From Polyodon spathula (Eukaryota > Chordata > Actinopteri > Acipenseriformes > Polyodontidae): a DNA stretch of 64,000 bases. The position numbers were made by a program, and so were the translations under genes. Every line of letters starts with the position of its first letter. Position 1 is the stretch's first letter. The notes beneath the pieces are model-generated. The model did not search any database. It saw only the letters and a program-made list of their open reading frames with translations, and was not told the origin of the DNA. Below, piece by piece: positions 58,166 to 64,000 of the stretch. The DNA is taken from the NCBI RefSeq assembly GCF_017654505.1, contig NC_054538.1:56710184-56774183 (forward strand). The letters run 5' to 3'.

Positions 58166-60731
58166 TATTGTAGATTTATTACCAGTGTTTTAAAAATGTA
58201 CTGTACTAAACATTTTGACTGTCATTTTTATATCAAACTTAAAGTTCTTGCATTTTAGCTTCATTCATAGGCTACCATAAGGATCAGAATTGTTGAAGGT
58301 ACGGTTCTGCAGGGAAACTTGTTTATATATGTAGAGGTGTGATAGGTTTATAATAAATATATGTGCAGTCAAAATGTTTGGCAAATAATACAAGGTTAGT
58401 ACACAGCACTTTCTTATGGAATTCTTTTTTTGTTTTTGTGTTTTGTTACACTATGTCTGGGTTTTAATTTTGATTCCTGTGCTTGTTTTATTATTTTTTT
58501 ACTGGCCAAATGAGGCAGGCTGCACTTGCGGTCCTTCAAAGCAATCTAAAAACTTAATGGAAACCCAGTTTCAGAAAGCTGCACGATATCAGTCATTGCA
58601 CAAGGCCAAATTGGAACGCAGATAGAAGCATTTAAATATACCCTCCTGTACTTTAATATTAGGTTCATTTCATTTGGCAGGAGAATTTCTCTCCCTAAAA
58701 GAAAACTACATAGAAACCCAAATTACCCAAAAGGTGTTACCAAAATAGCAAGAAAAAAACCTGTCGGCATCTCCAATGTTAAAATTAGGGTTACATTCTT
58801 AAATCCTGAGTTTATAATTTGGGAGTGGAGACCACCCTAAAGTGTGAAAATCTCCTGGTGGTCCTGTAAGAGAAATGCTTAGATAAGAATGTGAATCAGA
58901 CCTCATCTCAACGCTGAGAAAGACTTAAACTTGAATTTAACAACATTTATTTTAGTGTTACTAATGGACGAAATGTAGAACTTGAACTACATGTTTGTTT
59001 AATTTAGAAGATTTTTTTTAACACTTAAAGTATGTTTTACAGAAGTATTTCACAATGCGTTTCACATAACAGCAAAAAAAAGAGAACATCTTTACAATCT
59101 TAATTCTGTTATACTAAAGGCATTAGATGTGCAACATCCTAATGTAAGCAGCATTTCAGATTGTTATTGATCTTAAAGTAAAAAGAAAAAAAAATTATAA
59201 CTGCATCGTTGTAATTGAAATTGCATGTGTTAATTATCTGATTAAACAAAGCTATAATCAGTTATATTATTATGCAGCACTAGTACTGAGATTCCTAAAC
59301 ATCTAAGTTATTTACTGCTTTGAACTGTTCCTTCTATAAATTGCATTAAGAATTGGAAAAGACATGTGACCTGTTTTTTTTGTTGTCAATTAGCATTCAC
59401 AAACTGACTTTGTTCCCTATTGATATTGCTGTCTTTTTTTAAATATCCAGTTTTTTTTTTCTCCTTTATCCTAAAAGCTGTTCCACAGACCACCACTCTG
59501 ACTTCATTAGTCGAGGCTGAGTTGTGGAACACGTGCTGCAACAGCATTATTCCTGGCTACACTGTTGATAAGCGTAGTCCTATTTTTCTGATGGCATGGC
59601 TGACAAAGCAGGAGCTCCAAGAATTCCAGGCTGACGTTGAATTTGTTGATGATGCAGATGATTGCACTGTAGACTCAAAATTGCCTACATTCCAGATTAA
59701 CCTTCTTAGGATAGAAAACCTTTCATGATGTCTGTTAATGTTCAAAATATTTTAATAGACACTTGCACTACTTGTGTTGAAGAACCATCATTTGAAGTTT
59801 AGTCAAATAAATTCAGCCACTGGCATAATGTAATTTTTGATCGTATTATGAGATTTGTTTTCCAGCGTTCCATATGAATCATATTACCAGTTACTACGTT
59901 GTCTGGACGTTCTTTAGCACAAGTTACTACGAGTATAAGAGTAGAAGTATTTGCAGGCATCTGTCCAGCAGCATTTATGCTAAACTAACATATTAAATGT
60001 ACATATTGTACAGTGGATGCTCTTCCTAGTAAAATACTTTTTAATTTTTACTGTGACTGTAGCAGCTTTCTAATAGTCAGCAATTGGAACAGTACAACAG
60101 AGAACAAGTTGTCCGTGAAAGACAAAACTCACAGCTTCATGTTTTTCACGTCCTGTTTCTCATGAATTGCAGTTTGCCTAATTTCTTCCTAGAGCTTGGA
60201 GAATAGCATTATTTGGTTGTTAAGGAACTGTCTTCTCCTTGGAAACGGGTATATGTGAATACCATAATCAGAATAAAAAGATTGTCACTTGGTTTTCCGA
60301 GAGCTACTGGAGCCAAATGGGGATGAGGGCATGAAATAACATTCAGTCTTTTGCAGTTTACATTCCTCCTTCGACAATTATGTAGCGTAATGATGATTAT
60401 GTAGGTGTGATGGTTATCTCCTCCTGTTGATGTGTATGCCTGGTAACTTGTGGGGAGATCAGATTTGTGACAACAGCCTGAGCATCTCTCATGAAGCATC
60501 TCTTTGTTGACTTTCAACACAGCATACAGCTGCATGCTATAGATGCCATGAGGGGAGCAAAACCTGATTTTCATTTGGCTGTAGTGGTGAAGTCACTATA
60601 AATATTTTTGTTTCCCTCTAGACTCATTTTCTGATTAACACAGTCTCATGTTATTGGTGATATTTTGCACTGTTTTTGTTTTGGTTTCTAACTCAGTGTG
60701 CTAATACTTTTTAAACTTTTTTGTTCTGTAG
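58166..60731. other. arid4b intron, last part of the long intron
   Basis: A forward open frame at about 59475-59728 (VPQTTTLTSLVEAELWNTCC to RIENLS and a stop) follows a long pyrimidine tract and is followed 78 bases later by AATAAA (59806-59811). This looks like a terminal exon or a retroposed piece, but I cannot identify the peptide. The rest is AT-rich without recognised elements, ending in a pyrimidine-rich acceptor (TTTTTTGTTCTGTAG). Confidence 0.45.
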
Positions 60732-60797
60732 GTAACGTTTAAACAAGATTCATCATCGAGGGAAGTACAGGATGACCACATCAAAGGCCCTTTAAAG
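60732..60797 (+). CDS. arid4b: ARID4B exon
   Basis: Encodes 22 residues, VTFKQDSSSREVQDDHIKGP plus LK, in phase 0 at both ends, between TTCTGTAG and GTAGGG. It joins directly to the exon ending KRLVKVK. Human ARID4B has VTFRHDSSTVEVQDDHIKGP here, whereas ARID4A differs more, so this exon settles the paralogue. It precedes the Tudor domain core. The intron before it is 27,343 bases, unusually long for so early a coding intron in most teleosts. Confidence 0.96.
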
Positions 60798-62854
60798 GTA
60801 GGGAACATGTGAAACCGCTTCATTGATTCCCCCTTCATCAGTGGTTTGAAAAAGATGGTAGCCAGTTAGACTGAAATTGAAAAATATGATAAAAATGTCA
60901 ATATTGCAGGGTGTAGGAATGTCTGTGTATGAGGGAACATCGGCATAAGTACAAGTGAACAGGTCGAGGTTTGTGCACACACTCCAAATGTGATATAACC
61001 CTGTTATAGAGTAGTATTGTGTCCAGGGCTGTTTACCGGCAGGAAGTAGATCCAGAGATGTAAAGCTGCAGTTTAAGCGCAAATGCACACTTTGCTTTCA
61101 CAAAACAAGGTTAGGGACCAAAATAAAAAAAGGTTTAAACAAACACAAATTAAAAAAAACAAATCAAACTTTCTCTCTTTCTTGCCTTCAATGAACCCTC
61201 CTTCCCCAATAAAGGACCTGGCTCCCTTTTGTATACCATGTGGCTGGGGCTTGATTGATGATCAATTATTCAGTCAAGACCCAGCCACATTCCACACATG
61301 TATTTGGCAGGGAGGGTAGGGTCAGAGCTATTTTCTCCTGTGTTTTTTTTTTTTTTTTTAAACTGATTTGTGGCTGTAACTGTTTAACTATAAAGGTTAC
61401 AGGTACATGTCATACATGAAATGAATGTGCACACACTAGGCTTCCATAAAATAACAAAAACCACAGAAAGAGATGCTTTTTAGAAAGAAAAAAACATTTT
61501 TTATTGTTTGTAAAATGTCTTTTAGCATGGCCAGCTCAAATCTGACAGTGTACAATGAAACTGGAACATGTAGGGAACATGGAAAATGTTTGAACAAATT
61601 GGATAATAAATAAAGGAATTATGGCCATATATACAAAGGGACCAAAAGCAACCAAAAAGAACTGAACAATTGAAAAATGTGCAAAAGAAGAAAAAAAAAA
61701 AAGACATTAAAGTTATTCGCCTCAGGGATCCTGATCACGTGGTGCAAGATGAAGCTATTCACTGTGGCTTGAGTGGCCAGCAAGGTGGCGACCATGGCAA
61801 CCTAACCCTAACAGCTCTTGTCTCGTGCATCTGATCCGTAAACATGAGAAACAAATATATATGTATTGAAAAACAGGTCCTTTCGATGTCATCATTTCTC
61901 TTATTTTGTAAAGATTTTGTGTGAAAATGTTTTACTACACCGAGGTAGGTCTGTCTTACAGTGCAGCAGTAACATTGCAATACACTCACATTCAAGGCTA
62001 TCTGGAAATACACAAACAGGACCTCGTTTTGAACCTCTGACTTTGCTCTTTCCAGTGGTGTACCAGCAGGGCTGTTTCTCACAGTGCATGAGTAAAAAGA
62101 TTTAAAGGTCCAGGTCACGGGCAGGATTTTAACATTAGGCAGACCCTTTCAAGTTAACCTCATCTCTGCCAAACTTAAATTCAAAATAATCTTTAGTTAA
62201 ACAAAAGAAACGCACACTATTTACATATTCAGGGCTTCTGCCTGCCACAAACCCATACACAGATGCCTACCTACTGCAACTCCATTGTATACTGCTTTTT
62301 TGTTACTATAGTCATTAACAAACCTTAATTAATCCATTGTCATTTTTATTGAACATGTTGATCAAAATAATACTGTTAATGAATAGAGCTTGTATGAAAT
62401 CTGTCATAGTTTACAACAGACAAAGCATGCGCTCTGATTGGGTAAAAGATCCCCAGCAGTCTATAATGAAGCATGTAATCATATACAGCACTCTATATAT
62501 CCTTTTAAGAAGGATTCAGACCAAATCTCCTGTTGTGAAAAGCTGTTGCATTATGTAATAAGCCGTAACAGGGTGCATTTCTGTCAAAATAATGGAATGC
62601 CTCAGATGCATTTTGATAAGCACACAAGGCAGACTTTTTGCAGATGTGATGGGGCAAGTTGTCTCAAACCACTGCCAAAAGATGGAAAACGGTTCTGACT
62701 GCTACCGTGCTTGCATTTGGATGCTATTGGCTTTCTGCAGAGCTTAATCCTGTCTTCCCCACCCATCCTGGACTGACAGTAATTTGGTATTCATTGACCT
62801 AAAAATCTGTTTAAAATGTGTGATGTATTTCGGTCTTCCCTCTGTCTTGTGTAG
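60798..62854. other. arid4b intron, 2,057 bases
   Basis: The stretch about 61020-61400 resembles an LTR on the minus strand: GTATACAAAAGGGAGCC as a promoter-like block, then T-rich sequence. I could not fix its ends. Poly-T lies at about 61345-61360. Two overlapping open frames at 62337-62698 have a Cys-rich end but no known domain. It closes with TCTTGTGTAG before the next exon. Confidence 0.55.
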
Positions 62855-62945
62855 GTGGGAGCTGTTGTTGAGGTGAAAACCCAAGATGGAGCATTTCAGG
62901 AGGCCGTAATTAACAAGTTGACTGATGCAAGCTGGTATACAGTAG
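62855..62945 (+). CDS. arid4b: ARID4B exon (Tudor region)
   Basis: Encodes [30 protein letters not shown] and one base of the next codon, between GTGTAG and GTAAGA. It matches ARID4B's VGAIVEVKNLDGAYQEAVINK with conservative changes. These residues form the first strands of the N-terminal Tudor fold: a small barrel with the Trp-Tyr pair near its end. Phase is 0 at the start and 1 at the end. Confidence 0.97.
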
Positions 62946-63264
62946 GTAAGAGGAAAATGAACCTTTCAGTATATATTTGATGTCTACACCTAGGGTTTCA
63001 GCCTAAAATGCCTTTGTTTATAAATATCTGTGGGGTTTGAAGAGGTTTCCCTCTTATTTATTTATTATATATAAAATGTGTTGAAAGTAATTTGTGTGTG
63101 TTGGTGTGGGCTGTGAGTCTGTTATGTGCTGATAAGTTCCCTGTGCCAGCAGGGACCTAAGAGTAAAATATAATCTAACAGAAAAAGCGAGCAAATAACA
63201 TTGGTTTTGTAGTAGCGCAAAATGAAACCAATAATCCAGTGGTGTAAATAAGAATGAATAACAC

Positions 63265-63470
63265 TTGGGGTTCCCAAGTGGCTCATCTGGTAAAAGCACA
63301 GCCGTGTGGTGTGCAGGGTGTCCAGTCAGGGGAGCACAGGTTTGTGTCCTGGCTGTGCAGAGTCGCTGGTCTTCGCTGGGGATTCCGAAGGGAGTGTCAC
63401 ATTGGCTTTGGCACTCCTGTGAGTTAGGGAGGCAAAACTGGCAGGGACTGTTTCTCATCAAGGAATCAAA
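63265..63470 (+). mobile_element. tRNA-derived SINE fragment
   Basis: The head GGGTTCCCAAGTGGCTCATCTGGTAAAAGC contains an A-box-like TGGCTCATCTGG. GGTTTGTGTCC (about 63340-63350) fits a slightly mutated B box at the right distance. The rest is GC-richer than the intron around it. It resembles the 30.3-kb SINE in its head (GGCNCATC) but not in its body. No 3' tail is recognisable. Confidence 0.65.
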
Positions 63471-63527
63471 TATCTTAGTAACCATAGCGCAACACCCTTG
63501 GGCACATGGTATTACCGGAACATGATA

Positions 63528-63862
63528 TTACAACTGGTTGGTGTACATTGTAATGGGAGTTTTTGGTCAGTAAAAAATTCTAAAATAATGCCCTAAATCG
63601 TGTAAGGATAAATTTTATATCTGGATTTTATCTACTGGAATATTCCCCACACATTAAAATAATTTGGGGTCCTTAACTTCAACAGGAAGCTTATCAGCAC
63701 ACAGTATTCCAGTTGGTTACAATGTGTTATAATGGGACTTTTTGGTAAACTTTTGGGACAAAAATTGGTAAAACTTTATGATGTTGCCTGTGGTTCTCCC
63801 CACAATTTCAAAACATTTTGGTGTCCATAACTCAGCAGGACACTTATTGGCAGTTATGTTAC
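63528..63862 (+). repeat. diverged tandem duplication, period about 175 bases
   Basis: Blocks CTGGTTGGTGTACATTGTAA / AGTTGGTTACAATGTGTTATAA, TGGGAGTTTTTGG / TGGGACTTTTTGG, TTTGGGGTCCTTAACTTCAACAGGA / TTTTGGTGTCCATAACTCAGCAGGA and TTATCAGCA / TTATTGGCA occur twice in the same order. It ends about 85 bases before the next exon. Confidence 0.75.
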
Positions 63863-63947
63863 TGACATACTTGTTCTGATTCTGTGGTCTTTAAGTACAG
63901 TGGGTAATCCCTTTGCTCAACATTTTGTGCACTTTTCATTCCTGCAG

Positions 63948-64000
63948 TGTTTGATGATGGTGATGAAAAGACCCTGAGGCGCTCATCACTCTGCCTGAAA
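63948..64000 (+). CDS. arid4b: ARID4B exon (Tudor region), cut by the window edge
   Basis: The first two bases complete a Val codon split by the intron. The rest encodes FDDGDEKTLRRSSLCLK, identical to vertebrate ARID4B and forming the end of the Tudor core, with its acidic FDDGDE turn. The exon starts after TTCCTGCAG and runs past the window. Together the four exons give 107 continuous residues with no stop or frameshift, so the gene looks intact. Confidence 0.97.

Larger units (their letters stand above)
62946..63947. other. arid4b intron, 1,002 bases
   Basis: Holds a SINE (63265-63470) and a diverged tandem duplication (63528-63862). It ends in TTTTCATTCCTGCAG. Confidence 0.8.

Noticed and set aside
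61801..61813. CCTAACCCTAACA, telomere-like
   Set aside because: Only two units, within chance.
62438..62698. Cys-rich 86-residue forward frame, considered as a zinc finger
   Set aside because: Cys spacing fits no zinc-finger pattern I know and there is no supporting splice or repeat context.
63054..63485. 143-residue minus-strand frame in the last intron
   Set aside because: It covers a forward SINE and intron sequence and shows no domain.
1..64000. CRISPR arrays, bacterial operons, intact tRNA or rRNA genes
   Set aside because: None seen. Regular repeats are microsatellites, and tRNA-like boxes occur only in SINEs.

Overview
This is vertebrate nuclear DNA: about 36% GC by eye, many (CA)n, (TA)n and (TAA)n microsatellites, spliced exons in long introns, and dense old transposon remnants. 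The only host gene I can support is arid4b (AT-rich interaction domain 4B, a chromatin protein of the Sin3/HDAC co-repressor complex), on the + strand. Four exons are visible: 33278-33388, 60732-60797, 62855-62945 and 63948 to the window edge. They join in phase into 107 uninterrupted residues covering the N-terminal Tudor region. The mix of Tc1, hAT, piggyBac, DIRS-like, L2, CR1-like, tRNA-SINE and LTR elements points to a ray-finned fish. The long introns and CR1-like family would suit a sturgeon or paddlefish, but that is inference.

Layout. 1-33277 lies upstream of the first visible exon and is the preceding intron or 5' flank. It holds four Tc1-like remnants, a MITE with inverted ends, a broken THAP zinc-finger ORF, three LTRs, a decayed retroviral gag, a complete 1.06-kb hAT copy with a perfect 8-bp target duplication, two SINEs and the end of a LINE. 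33389-60731 is a 27.3-kb intron. It carries a CR1-like LINE 3' end, a reverse-oriented hAT transposase interrupted by an LTR, two L2-type LINE fragments, four solo LTRs, a DIRS-like retrotransposon with an unusual repeated leader, and a piggyBac transposase piece. The last two introns, 2.1 and 1.0 kb, hold an LTR-like stretch, a SINE and a local duplication.

Almost every long open frame here is either transposon-derived or chance. All transposase and reverse-transcriptase frames are broken, so none should be active. The most instructive parts are the nested insertions, the set of solo LTRs with matching terminal motifs and 5-bp flanking duplications, and the roughly 225-bp tandem array in front of the DIRS-like coding remnant. 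I found no new functional gene system.
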